Source: Perkinsus olseni
Lineage: Eukaryota > Perkinsozoa > Perkinsida > Perkinsidae
Length of the DNA: 64,000 nt
Direction of reading: 5' to 3'
Assembly (NCBI GenBank): GCA_013115135.1
Contig: JABANP010000268.1
Location: forward strand, 1 to 64,000
Shown: positions 11,694 to 23,021 of the stretch, one piece after another
How the letters are laid out: every line of letters begins with the position of its first letter
How positions within the stretch are numbered: the stretch's first letter is position 1
Position numbers and translations under genes: made by a program
Notes under the pieces: generated by a model
Database searches by the model: none
Told to the model about the DNA's origin: nothing
The model's input: only the letters and a program-made list of their open reading frames with translations

Positions 11694-13790
11694 ATGGCCA
11701 CCTCTGAGCCCCCTTGCTGCCTGCCGAGCCGTCCACCGTCACCCTGACCCCGGGCCAGCGTGCAAAGAGGCGATGGATGCTGGTCCTCTGCCAAACAGCA
11801 TACTTCGTCACGATAACTCTACTCTACCAGATGGCACCCTTCTTCCCAGTATACGCCAAGGAGCAGCTCGGTGAGCGACGCCAAAGTGCTTGCTTGACGA
11901 TGAGCCCCCTTCCTCAGGTCTAACCAACGCTTGGGTTGGTGTGGTATTCGCCGGCCTGCCTCTGACCTCCTGTCTCCTCGCCCCCCTTACCGGGTATCTC
12001 CTCCAGACTGTGGGCCACTTCGCCGTCCTCCTTGCGGGCGGTATCTGTGTTGCTGTCGGGACCAGCGGTTTTGGCTTCTCGCACACTCTGCCGTAAGTTC
12101 CCTTCCGGTAAGCTCGTGATGATTCCACCCTTCAGTGCCTTCTTCGTCTTCCGCGCCATCCAAGGGGCCGGGGCGGCCTGCAGCTACTCAGCGATATCTG
12201 CCATCATGGCTAGGTGAGTTTGACACGCTTCGACCTAAGATTCTCCGCAGCTGATTGCAGGTTGTTCCCCGATGATATTGAGAAGGTCTTTGCCGCCCAG
12301 GAGTTGATAGCGAACGTTGGCTTCGCTTTGGGACCGACGATTGGTAGCCCCATCGTTCAGGAGCGACTTCGCTGAAAGCCTGTGGTTATTCAGGCGCCGG
12401 CCTTTTCCAGTGGGGCGGCTTCCGCATGCCCTTCGTGACCCTTACGATAGTCCATCTGGCTGTCATTGTAAGTTCGAGCGATCGTCTCTGGTTGGTAGAA
12501 GTGGCTCAGGTCACGATGATGATAACCTGGGTGCCGCTTCCTCAAGAGGACACTGCTCATGGTCAGCATCGGAGCGAACAGGACACTGGTGATGACAGCA
12601 AGAAGATCGTGGGCGTGCGCGAAGTAAGATACGCTCGTCTGAGTCCGCTCGGTTTTAGACCTGCTTGAATGTACCCTGTCCACTGACAGACCCCGAGGTT
12701 GTGAGATCATTCCAGTAGACGGTCCTGGTAGACCCTTGCAGTTCCAACGCCGTCAGCCTTGTCGTTTCGCCCTGATTCTGATGTCATTTGGAACTGCTGT
12801 ATTGGCCGAGGCGTACCATCGCCTACCCTCCCCTCAGGTCCTCCGTATGCGGCATGTCGTGCTTACTCTAATATCGACTGCCTTGGTGTGCTCAGCCTTC
12901 GGGTTCATGGACCCTGTAGGTGCATCGCCATTCGACAGCAGCATACCGGTCCACCCTTCCCTTCTCCACCAGGTCCTCTCGAGCCACTTCCTAGACGTCC
13001 TCGGCCCAGTATCCCCGTCCGTGATGGGCCTGCTATTCGCCTTCCCCACCGTCACCATGGCCATCGTTACTCCCTTCATCCCACAGTAGGCCCCATTGAG
13101 GAGTCCCCTGGCACTGCTTCTGTTTCAGGACCACCGCATTTCTCACCAAACGTACCACCATCGCCTTGGGACTGCTCGCCATGGGCCTGTTCTTTGTAAG
13201 ATACTCACGATTTTCGTGGCGCGCGGTAAAATCGGCCCTTTTGTTCTCAGGCTAACCTCGGACCAGCGATAAAAGTATCCTCCAACCCGTGGGTGCAGCA
13301 GTTGGTGGCCCTCGGGCTGGCCGGTATCGGCTCCAGCTGGGGTTGGGTGCCTTGCATGCCCTACATGATTGAAGGGGTCAGCACACAGCAACTGCCGCTA
13401 CCTGCAGCCTCCTCTACCAGGTGCCTCCTGGCCTGGGCCATGGTGCCAGCGATATGATATCAGCACTCTTCAATGGAGGGGCTTCCTTTGGGAAGCCCTC
13501 GGCCCACTACTAGGTGGCGTATTGACTGAGTAGGTGGGTGGGTCGCTTCCCCTGGGTCCATACCATTCCTCAGCATCATCGGCTTCCCAAGGGCCTGCCT
13601 GGGCTTCTCCATCATCTTCTTCGCCTGTGGCTTCACCTTCTGGCTCACGGCTCCCGACACGTCCCTCCCGAGGACACTACCGTCCTTTAAAACGGATGCG
13701 GACCGGCATCTCGGCCGGCCTCCGATCGCCTCTGTTACGGAGTCACCTCGGGGGCCAGCAGCGGCGCACTTTGTCCGCGACATCCAGTAA
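11694..13790 (+). CDS. MFS transporter resembling SLC18B1, tandem copy 2
   Basis: Paralogue of the upstream transporter, with collinear exons: 11694-11870, 11918-12092, 12136-12213, 12261-12343, 12394-12467, 12510-12623, 12838-12915, 12973-13085, 13129-13195, 13251-13376, 13421 to about 13530, and 13574-13790 (stop TAA). The block from TPGQRAKRRW through AKEQLG is unchanged in protein and almost in DNA, which suggests recent duplication or gene conversion at the 5' end; later exons differ more. Two frame problems are visible. The five-C run at 11709-11713 needs one more base for ATG 11694 to read into the conserved block, and one base is missing in TTTGGGAAG (about 13487-13495) relative to copy 1. 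Both are in or next to homopolymers. Confidence 0.75.
12227..12243 (-). repeat. Intron-associated motif, copy 7
   Basis: GCTTCGACCTAAGATTC lies in intron 3 (12214-12260) of MFS copy 2, inverted relative to the motif in the homologous intron of copy 1. Confidence 0.7.
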
Positions 13791-14213
13791 GGGAACCGCC
13801 GCTGGTCCTCAGTCGGGAACGTCTATTCTACCTCAGACCCTAGGCTGGTGAATAGCCGATAGCGTTCTGTATGCCACGCTGCGAATTAGCCGCATGAGCG
13901 TCGACTGTCTATTGCTAGAGTCAAAGAGGTCTCAATAAGGCTCGAGGAGAGTATCTTGTGCATGCGTGCAAATCTGCGCCGTGCGCACGCGTGCGGGTAT
14001 TATGCCGCGTCATCATAATAAACAATTCCCATTATCCCGACTTCTTTTCTCCTCGCCACACTTTCAACGACCGCAGCAACAGCAGCTCGCTGCTGGCTCT
14101 GAGCCCTGCTTCATTAACTCTGTTACCTTTGACGTATCCAAGCTTGACCACCGTTTTCTGCGTTCCTCTCACTAAACCGCGCTGAGTTAGTCATATCACT
14201 CCGGGCGGCGGGA
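13791..14213. other. Intergenic, MFS copy 2 to next gene
   Basis: No coding feature is supported. It holds a partial GAGTATCTTG match to the intron motif near 13940 and a short GCGCACGCGTGCG palindrome near 13982. Confidence 0.4.
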
Positions 14214-16025
14214 ATGGCGCTCATCCGAGCAGTTGCTGGTCCTCTCTGGACAACTGAGGCGATGGTCCGTATCAGTAGCAGCAGCAGTAGCAGACATCGG
14301 AAACAGCCGTCCTCGTCGTCTTCGTCGTCATCGGCAGTCTTCGCTGCGAACCAGTTGGTCGCTGCCAAGGTAAGGATTGAGGGTGTCGGACGTCTCTAGG
14401 AGGATGCAATGGACCGGCTCCGCAGTGGTCAAGCGAACTGGCCGCGGGGCTCGGGAGAGGGCACTGTGGTCCTCGTCAGGCTTCAACGCGGGAGGCCTCT
14501 GTCTCCCATCCCCATCACCAGGATACCGGAGCAGCATCATCCTCGTCCTCTGCCCTGAGGGAGCTCTACCGGGTTCAACCCGAGGACCCTGCCAAGCCCG
14601 ACTTGCGGGCACTCAAGTAGGGGGCGTTCGGTGGGTATAAAACCAGGACAATTCTGGCGTAGTATCTTATCTTGCTCATGGTTTAACGTGAGTGAGGTCG
14701 ACATCGTAGCCGACCCGTTTGAAAGATATGCCTGGCAGTAGTCCGTACCATATCAACCGCCCCTCAGGGAAGTCGCTAGCGTCTACTGGGGAACATCCCT
14801 CGTGGTGGACCTAGACAGTATAGCCCTTCCTGATCTGGATCAGCTCCTCGAATTGGTACTTACCTTCGCTGCCTCCTTTCAAGCGTCACTGTGTTGCTCC
14901 CCAGTTGAAGGCCTTCGCTCGACGAGCCAAGCGGGCACGGTCACCCATGGCTCAGCTGTTCCTCACCAATATAACGCTGTTGGACTCCCTGGATCGGGTC
15001 GGTGTGGGGCATCCCTGCGGATTCCCGCTGCCGGCTAACGGGCTCGGCTCGCACAAAGGCTAATAGAAAAGTCGTTGTAGATTCGCCTCATTGTGGATGC
15101 AGTTGGAGAGGCTCTGAGTTCCGAGGAAGGGGCGTCCGTCTGTGAAGTCTTGTTCTTGAGGTGAGCTGACCCTGGTTGTTCTCTTGAGTAGATCTATTGT
15201 TGTGTGTATTGTTAATTTGTTAATATGTTGCTGCTGCTCCTTCAGTATACAGTGCTCGCCCGAGGAGACAGTGGAGCTCGAGTCTCTGTGCCTGAGCATG
15301 GCGAACGAAGTGATCCTGCCAGCACCAGGGGGCCCTAGGGCCATAGTAAGGCTACTGCACAATTCTGCGCACTAAGTGTGACCGATTTTGTCTCACCTTC
15401 AGAGTCGGCTAACTCCTGAGGAGCGGTTGGATGCCTCCAGGATCAAGTCAGAATTAGGTAGGGCGAGAAAAGTGAAGGCGGTGTGTTATGTGCTGTCCAC
15501 AGGCATCAAAGAGCATAAGCCGGCCGCGGCAGATGGAGACACTGGGAAGGTACGCCCTTGCCATCGCTCTCGAGTTGGTGGATCGCCTCTCGTTTATCGA
15601 TCAGGCCCTTCTTCCAGCTGAGCTTCCCTCAGCTCAGGAGACCCCGACTGGGGATGCTTCCTGGATGGATGATATGGCACTGGTTGAATGCGACCACTGT
15701 CATCGTCGGAGGTGAGAGCAGTGGTTGTTGAGTGAACTATCTGGCTACTGTGCCCCTTATAGTGAACCCAAGCCATCGTACGTAGTCTTCCGTCTCAGTA
15801 GTTTATTACAGCTGCAAAGTCGTCTCATAGTGAGCCAAAACATTGTGACTTCTTTTTTCTGTTCTTCATATGGTCGTGCATGAAACACTAACAGCACAAG
15901 TATTGCAAGCTTCCAGGTCTATCTGGGAGCGCTCCGTGAGATCGCTGGGCCCCTCAGGTTCGTCAGTACTGCTACTGCGGAATGGGTAGCCCACCTGGAC
16001 GAATTTTTCTGTTCGATGCTCGAGG
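14214..16025 (+). CDS. Multi-exon gene with possible CW-type zinc finger
   Basis: Coding blocks, in order: ATG 14214 to about 14369 (serine-rich, ends at GTAAGG); about 14490-14619 (ELYRVQPEDPAKPDLRAL); about 14775-14853 (VVDLDSIALPDLDQLLEL); about 14920-15000 (AQLFLTNITLLDSLDRV); about 15247-15344 (ETVELESLCLSMANEV); 15402 to about 15480 (LTPEERLDASRIKSEL); about 15530-15711 (ALAIALELVDRLSFID, ending VECDHCHRRR); and about 15918-16024 (EWVAHLDEFFCSMLEG). CDHC followed in the next coding block by W...FFCSM resembles a CW zinc finger, which reads histone H3K4 methylation in known proteins. The middle of the finger is not resolved, so function is tentative. Joining these blocks into one gene is inference. 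Confidence 0.4.
15736..15804 (+). repeat. 69-base dispersed repeat, copy 1
   Basis: Begins ACTATCTGGCTACTGTGCCC and ends CAGTAGTTT. Nearly identical sequence recurs at 36571-36639 and 48344-48412 in the two segmental duplications. Here it lies in a probable intron of the putative CW gene. Confidence 0.75.
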
Positions 16026-17040
16026 GTAGGGGTATCTTTCTACCCGTGATAGCCTAGGTTCGACCTCGGTCGTAGGTTCACACTGCACCGCGATTGACGA
16101 CTGGCCTCTCATCCCTTCTCCGTCAACGGCTCCGTCGCAGACGGCTGTTGCACCAAAATCTCCGGTGAGCGTGAACCCCCCTTAAGTCTCTGGAATGGTC
16201 TTTCCCGCAGCTCAAAATAACCGGACTGAAACGGCAGCGGTCGAAGTCGAGGGATGCCCAACATGACCTCCAGGTGGTCGACTGTGCGAGGTCAGCCTGA
16301 GAATGACGCCCTTCCCCAGGTCGATGGAGCCCCCTCATCCGCACCATCTGTTGCCAATAAGAAGAGGAAGGCCACGGCGAAGGTGGCCGTCCATGCTGAC
16401 GATAGCGAAGTACACGCCCTTAAGCGCTGCGTTGTCCCCATCCCTATTGGCGTCCTTCTATCAGGGTCGCGATGAGGATGGTGATGCTGAAGATACCCGA
16501 AAGGTGAATGGGGCGATTACTTTTGATCTTCAGCGCCCCAAGGAAATCTTCTTCGCTGCCTTAGGTCATAAAGGAGGCGATCAGTCGGATCGAAAAGGAA
16601 AAACTGCCGCCGCGAAGGAACCGAGTGAGTTCCCTTTACCGTTGTAGAGTAGAGGCCATTGCCGCAGAGGTCTTTGGAGGCCGGAACCCAAGCCTTGTTC
16701 TCGTCCCTGCTCGCCCCTATTACCCAGCACACAGCTATGGTGCTGCTGCTCGCCCAGGACGCACCACCGGAGGGCAGCCGAGAAGTTATGGCCATCCCGG
16801 ACTCGGTCAGTAGACGCTACACGCGGGAACGGTTCGAGTGCTCTCCTCTCAGTGCTTCGTGGAGGAAGTGGCGGTAACGGACTTGCTCGAGTTGCTCAGA
16901 AAGAGCGACATCAGCGGCCTCAGGTGGGTGAACGATGGGCTCCTCCAGGGATGTATCGGGCAGGGCTATTCTCAAGGCTGGCCTGGGCTTGCTCGTTTGA
17001 TAATGCGCTATGTAGCTCCTGGTTCTCTCCTCCTATAGTA
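16026..17040 (+). CDS. Unrecognised exons, possible lysine-rich nuclear protein
   Basis: Coding-like blocks separated by short GT-AG introns: about 16322-16430 (VANKKRKATAKVAV, an NLS-like basic run, then DDSEVHALKRC); GRDEDGDAEDTRK; about 16503-16624 (ITFDLQRPKEIFFAALG); about 16650-16700 (VEAIAAEVFGGRNPS). The reading frame is lost after about 16710. These could be further exons of the putative CW gene. I do not recognise a domain. Confidence 0.3.
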
Positions 17041-17154
17041 TCCCCTCATGCAGTTTGAGTAGTAGGAATTGTGCTCTTATAGAGATATTTGAGCCGACGT
17101 CGTCACCGCGGCGTCACTGGAGTTGCCATCTGACTCTGCAGATTTGTATTTTTA

Positions 17155-17659
17155 GATTCATAAAATTCCCTGCTGGTGAATGTCGGTTCACTCGAGCCTT
17201 CAATCAAGACCACCTGGAGTCCTTTGTCGACGTACTGGCCAAGTTCCGCAACATCACGCATGTCGACTTCGGAGGCATCGCTACATCAGCGGCTGGTTCC
17301 AAACTCCAAACCTGGTCAGCCGCCACACACCGACTCGCTTTTCCTGTTTGCCTGCGTACACTTCGAGAGCTGCTGCCATCGCAGCTTCTGAAGGCGGCTT
17401 GGCAGTATGGCTGTGCTTGCGATTTCAGGCGACCTTTGAGTCGAGGGCTTCTCTCACACTGGCGTATACTACCTTAGCCTCAACCAGGAGAGAATGCGCC
17501 CCTTCGGTGGGAGACCCTGTGTTGTTGGTTCATGCCTATGATCGACCTCAGATGCTGCGCACTATTCAGAGTGGCCTTGCCAGAACCCAGGCATACGTCG
17601 AGAGACTGCGGCAGACCCAAGGGGTCAATAATGACGAGCTGGATGAGATAGCTGGGTAG
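17155..17659 (+). CDS. Unrecognised exons
   Basis: Two coding-like blocks: about 17155-17290 (AFNQDHLESFVDVLAKFR, HVDFGG) and about 17460-17659 (SVGDPVLLVHAYDRPQMLR, then QGVNNDELDEIAG and a TAG stop). The second looks like a real C-terminus. No family is recognised. They may be the 3' end of the gene to the left. Confidence 0.3.
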
Positions 17660-18051
17660 GACTCTGGAAGGCTACCGTAGGTCGAGATTTCATCCGTCAT
17701 CAGTTTGGATTTCCCTCAGGCCCTATTACCCCTCTGCATGGATGTCCTCTCTCGGGGAAGCCGCCACTGATGAGGCAGCATAACCGCTTAATGTTACTAG
17801 ACTTGCATAACGTCACCATTACTGTTAAACTAGGACTATACTCACCCACCCTGTGCTGTGTTGTTAGCCTGGACTGACAGTTCAACCCCTTTCGGACGGC
17901 TGAGCAGGCCGTCCCGCGTCAAGACAAAACTGGCGAGGATTTTCAGGGCCCGGCCAAGGCTCGGTGCCTAGCGTAATATTCTTATTCTCTCACCACTGGA
18001 TCGTTGCTGGAGCGGAGAAGATACTCATAACAGCTTGTCGTTCCGATCTGC

Positions 18052-18988
18052 ATGTCCCTTCGCGACTTGGGCCAGTGGTGCTCTGAGACTTTCGCCAACG
18101 ACAACCAGTTAGAGTTTGCTGCCACCCCGCCCGCTTCAAGGAGGTCTCCGCCTCCTGCGCCCGAGGGAAGCAAGATACCGATCAGGACAGCCGAGAAGGT
18201 TCCCCCGGGACTCACCAGCCGACCGGCCGAGATTTCCGGTCTCCTGCTCCAAATTACTGTCATCTCTTCGATAACAGTTGTAGTCAGCTCCATCGTGTCA
18301 GCTCTGCTGAGTCGCTACGGCTGGGCAATTCTGGAGTTACTGGCGTCCCTCGACCGACTGGTCGAAATCGGGTTATTTTTCTGTGGCATCTCTGTGTTCC
18401 GCGCCGGGCTCCTATGGATGGCGGCGCTGGCCTTGGTTTTCGTCACCTACCGGAAGGCTCGGCCCACCGTAGCCTCATCCAGACCCGTCGAGCACTCGAT
18501 CGAACGGAAGCCAAGACGACACACTGAAGTGGCCACCGAACTCCCTGACGATGTGCCCCAAGGCTCGACGCTGATCGAAAAGGTATCGGAGGTTCTAGCC
18601 CTCCCGGATGCCAGCGAGGCCGACCCTGACGGCTTCCAAGTTGTACACACACAAACCGAACCATGTTACTTATACGTCGAGAAACGTTCGGTGATGGTGA
18701 GCGATGCTGAGGCTGAGCAGAAGGCTATGTCACAGTGGCGGATAACGGTGCATATAAACAAGCATAGTGCCGAAGAAGTGTATGACGTTATGGTTGGAAA
18801 GAAGGAGAACGAGTGGAATTCTCAGTGCACTGGGTCGGAGGTACATTAGGACGTCTATACGGCTGCCGTTCGAATGTGATTGAGGCGGCTCCTAGGTGAT
18901 AGCTGTTGACGAGCTTCTGGAGAAGCGGTCCCTGGAGCTCGTAAGATGTACGTACGCGGGTGTTCCACTCACTATCAGTGCGAGAGAG
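18052..18988 (+). CDS. Membrane-anchored START-domain protein, 3' part unresolved
   Basis: START domains bind and move lipids. Exon 1 (18052-18840, 263 codons) has a short basic N-terminus, two or three hydrophobic helices (about residues 61-86 and 91-132) and then the start of a START fold, with SAEEVYDVMV and ENEWN near its end. A 55-base GT-AG intron (18841-18895) joins in phase 0 to exon 2 (18896-18988), which continues the fold with VDELLEKRSLELVRCTYAG and PLTISAREV, matching the 'x.y....P.p.s.RDfv' region of START. A donor (GTAAGG) follows at 18989. The C-terminal third of the domain should lie in later exons near 19000-19200, which I could not place. No ATG or splice acceptor upstream of 18052 is better. 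Confidence 0.6.
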
Positions 18989-21776
18989 GTAAGGTTGGCT
19001 CTCATTGTGTGAGGGTGATGGTAGTGAGCACCGGTGACAGGTGCTTCAGCTCAGAGCGTGTCAGAGAACGAAGCAGAGGAGCATGCTTGCGTTCACTAGC
19101 GATGGCACAAACGCGTAAATATTTCATCATCGATAAGACCCCCACTCTGACCGCATACTACCACTATTCTCTCTTCCGGCCTCCTTCCTTTGGCTGCGAA
19201 CGGAACCGTAACGGCTCAACCGTTGGCGACGTATCCTAGAGTAGGTTTCCCACCGCCCTGTTCTTTGAGGTTCAATGTACCAGTTAAGGAAGGGCACACT
19301 AGAGCCCACCAGCATCTCGGCGGATGGCTAATAGAGCCTCTTTCTGACAATACTGATGGGACTTTATTGAAGATCATCTCGTGTGTAGACCCTGGAGGGT
19401 GAGTTCCTTCGCGCCCCCCCCCTCTCACTGTTGGGATCCCTTATCGGTTTCCATACTCGAATCTGGGAGTATCGGTACAGATACGTACCTGTCTCTGTTC
19501 TCAACTGGATGGGCTGGCGGGGTGCAGTAGAGCTGTGCATGAGCCTCAGCAACTTCCTAGAAAATAACCGCACATGAAGCGATGCCAAACAGTTGTTACG
19601 GCTGGCGTGCTGCCTCGATAATGTTGCGTTAGTTGCCTGCTGAACATGTTTGAGCCCAGCTCCAGAAGGCATCCCCCCACGCCCTTTTTCCGGCAAGCTT
19701 GCTCACCAGAAAAGCGCAAATGGCCCGGTAATGCCCGCTTATTCATATTTCGTTTACTCCGATCATAGACCACCGAGGGGGCTGGCCATATTTTAAAGTT
19801 GACCCTCCAGGATTACCGAGCAGCTCGCTCCGACTCAAGTCTCGTGTCTATAACAAGCCTTTAGATTGATGCTCATGCTCCATCATGGACAAATACGCAA
19901 ATTACAAGAACACTTATTCCCTCGCCGTCTCCGGTGGGCTCCAGCACGGCTGCCATACTCTCATAGCGCTTTCTCATGAGAATTTTCGCAAATAGGTTTC
20001 TGGATTGGCGGGGCAGTAGTGAGCCGAGACGGCTGAGTAGGCCGGCCTAGGGACACCATTAGATGCGGACCATCGTGGCTATTCCGGAACACCGAGTTTC
20101 ATTGGCGAACTCGCTCTGGGCAAGGCTCTAGCGCAAATTTTTCCCGTGCGGAAGTTTGTGGTGGGACAGACTGTATGTACTTGCATGAGCTAAGCTTGGG
20201 TTTGTTCCCGAGTTGGTAGGCTTTTTAGAGTTTGCGAACAGTTCTTAAATCCTTGAGCACTATCCGAGTATTGAGAAGAACTTCTCAAATGGTCTCGATA
20301 ACACGACTCTAACATATAACCCGAGTACTGATTTATAGGTAGATAGAGTGCAGATAAAGAGTGAAGGGATTGGTCTACATCGCAGTGCTTGTCAGGTGTC
20401 AGCTGACAAGTGATATCGTCAAGCGGAAAGTACACATCAATATATACAACACGATGAATCGTGTTATAGTGCTCCTTCACCGCGATGTAGTCCCCTCCAC
20501 TGAGGCCCTGAGCGGTACTTGCCGCGGCTGCTCTTTGAGTGTTCTACACTTGTCTGTTGGCATTGAAGCGTCCTCTTGGCATAATGGGGAAATTGTTTGT
20601 AATTGAGAGTAATGCCGCTCAGATTCTTGTTCACGGGGTCGCTTGACCAACGTCTGTATTCCTAATACCCCACATAGATACACCAGCATCAAATGGTGGT
20701 TGACAGCCAGTTCTTCGCAACGGTTGGGTCCCAAGATTCGTGTCATCATCCTTATGAGGATGCACAGCCTTGATCGTGCGACTCAGATTCCTTCTCGCAA
20801 TGAAGCCCTTCGAGAGCATCCAGAGGGCGAACATCACTCCATAAATTAGAGAACAACGCGGAGGCTTCGTCACGTGCAGATCTCGGTCGACTAGTTGCAG
20901 TGGTGAGTTTCTCAAGTACTTCTTGGGTTGTTTTTCGAAGCCAATAACACAACTCGGGATGGATACCAACAACATTAGTACCAACAATGCCAATACCAAC
21001 GATGATGTAGTAGTGGAAGTAGGTACCAAAGATCTTGTACGATCCTAAGTTTGGTAATAACAATCTTTACCTTAACCCTCTAACTCATGAAATCTAATAC
21101 CGAATCCACTAGCGAAAAGATATGAGCTTAAGTAATGCGCGCACGCCCAACTATCATCAATCAATAGTGGAAATAGTTCGCGCAACAGAAGTACCTAACG
21201 GGTAACTCAACATGCCAAGGATGCTAGAACGAAAGAATCCGTTCGAACGAGGACCTCGTTACGAGTTGTATTGGCGCTGCCAAGGCTGAACTTGGGGGTA
21301 GTTTCCTCGCGAGATTGCTTCTGCAACTTTGTTTTCTGATAACTTTACATAGCAGACTCTATAGCCCTGTAACGCCGTAGCATGAAACCTCTGATCTGCG
21401 AGTTTGGGAGGGGGCAGTAACCGCTGGCCGCAGGACGAAGCCCGAAACACGAACCCGCGACCTGTGGCCGGCGGCGACTGCAAGGTGGTCGGTTCCCCGT
21501 GACTGGTCGCCCATGGCTCACCAGACACGCGAGGAACCAAACTACCTTTCGCTAGACCTCGGTTAAAAAAAATCTGAACCTCAAGCCAACAAGAGGTTCT
21601 ATGATAGCCCCTGGGAAGGCAAGGCCTCAGCACGTGTGGATTAGGACAGTTGAGCGCACAATCTTACCAATGTGGTCTTGACACTATAAGAATCGCATGC
21701 CGCACATTCTGACGCGTACCCCCCGCACAATTGTCTGTTTCCCATGCGGAAGTCCGACTAGGATTTAGCTATAGCG
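18989..21776. other. Gene-poor stretch
   Basis: About 2.8 kb with only short frames and no recognisable domain. The first 200 bases may hold the last START exons. The minus-strand frames near 20631-21063 and 21259-21633 show no motif. AT-richness and lack of splice-like structure suggest intergenic or decayed repeat DNA. Confidence 0.4.
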
Positions 21777-22761
21777 ATGAACACTCCATTCCATCAAAAC
21801 CACTCCCTTTTTATCTCCTTTATCCCATTTCCTCGGGAATCCCTATCCCTTGTGTTGGTCACTCCAAATTTGGTACTCAAATTGCAAACCCTCAGCGAGC
21901 GGTCATTTCATGTTACAGTTTACTCTGACTCACAACTATGTTGCTCGATTATTCGTAATAATAGAGTTCGAAATCTGCCTAGTGCGAGCAGGAATCATTT
22001 AGAGCTCCTGCGACGCGAGTACTCAGTGGTGAAAGAGATGCTCACTTCTATAACTACATTTACAATTTTTCACATTGACGGTCCTAATAATCCAGCGGAC
22101 GCGCTGACCCGCCATCCTTTTCTTGATTACATTACTTCTTCATTCCCTGACTCGGATGTCCTTGGTGAGCTTCAATCCCCAATAACTATGGATGAGACGC
22201 CAGCAGCGAGTCCAAGGCCGATATCTGAAGAGACGATGACTTCCTCAACGAGACGTCAAGATCAACCACAAGGCCAAACGAATACGATAAATGCTATCTT
22301 TACTATGACTGATATGCCGAAGACGGTGAGTCTAGACGACATCGAGACCGCTCAACAGAGTGACCCCCTATTGCCGCAAGACGACGAGCACTACACGGTG
22401 ATCAATGGAATAGTCCATCGGAAGACCCAACATGGCTACCCTTTACCTTATATTCCTCCTGGCCTACGAGTGAGACTTCTCAACCTCCACCACGACACTA
22501 TAAATGGAGCCCACTTCGCTGCTGATAGGATGTACGAGGCGCTCAAGAGGGTATGCTACTGGACCAATATGATGGACGATTGTACGTGGTGGTGTGACTC
22601 TTGTGGCACCTGTCAAAGAAATAAACCGCCGAGAGTGAGGCCTCAGCCTCTGAGGAGTCGAGTTGGGTCCTACCCGCATGAACTGGTCTTCGCCGACTAT
22701 CTCTTCTTGGACCATATACCAATACTTGTGCTGACGGACGCCTTCAGCAAGTACCTGACCA
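21777..22761 (+). pseudogene. Ty3-like pol fragment, 5' half (RNase H end, integrase start)
   Basis: The frame contains the C-terminal half of an RNase H domain (VTVYSDSQ, then DGPNNPADALTRHP), an integrase zinc-binding HHCC-type region (LHHDTINGAHFAADRMYEAL...CDSCGTC) and the first strand of the integrase core (HELVFADYLF, LVLTDAFSKYL). Reverse transcriptase is missing, so the copy is 5' truncated or rearranged. It is cut by the nested LTR element at 22762, and the same frame resumes at 29095. Removing the insert and one short target copy restores an uninterrupted frame through the junction. Confidence 0.8.
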
Positions 22762-22989
22762 TGTTGATGGTTGGATCTACATTACCCGGTTTCCTGTTAT
22801 TAACAGAAGAGGAACTAGTCATTGTAAAGGGAAAATATATCTATCTTATCTCTATACTGCTCATAGGGGACATAGCGCACTACAGCGCGCTAAGATATCC
22901 TCCATGAACCAACACACAAGGGACAGCACACCGCTGTCTCCCAGGACAGCGCATTCATCCCGTAGGATTGGAGCTGCCGTCCTGCTACA
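22762..22989 (-). repeat. 3' LTR of the nested element (228 bases)
   Basis: In element orientation it begins TGTAGCAGGACGGCAGC and ends CCATCAACA, so it has TG...CA ends. It matches 28867-29094 along its full length by eye. Confidence 0.9.
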
Positions 22990-23000
22990 CGCCCCCCTCG
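22990..23000 (-). other. Polypurine tract of the nested element
   Basis: On the minus strand CGAGGGGGGCG abuts the 3' LTR, the expected place for the plus-strand primer. Confidence 0.7.
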
Positions 23001-23021
23001 CGCCATACGGCGCGATCACTT

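Noticed and set aside
17541..17555. ATCGACCTCAGATGC as another copy of the intron motif
   Set aside because: It lies in a coding-like frame (YDRPQML) and matches the core at only about ten bases.
20631..21063. Minus-strand frames between START gene and first retroelement
   Set aside because: Read for RT, RNase H and integrase motifs and found none; one hydrophobic N-terminus is not enough.
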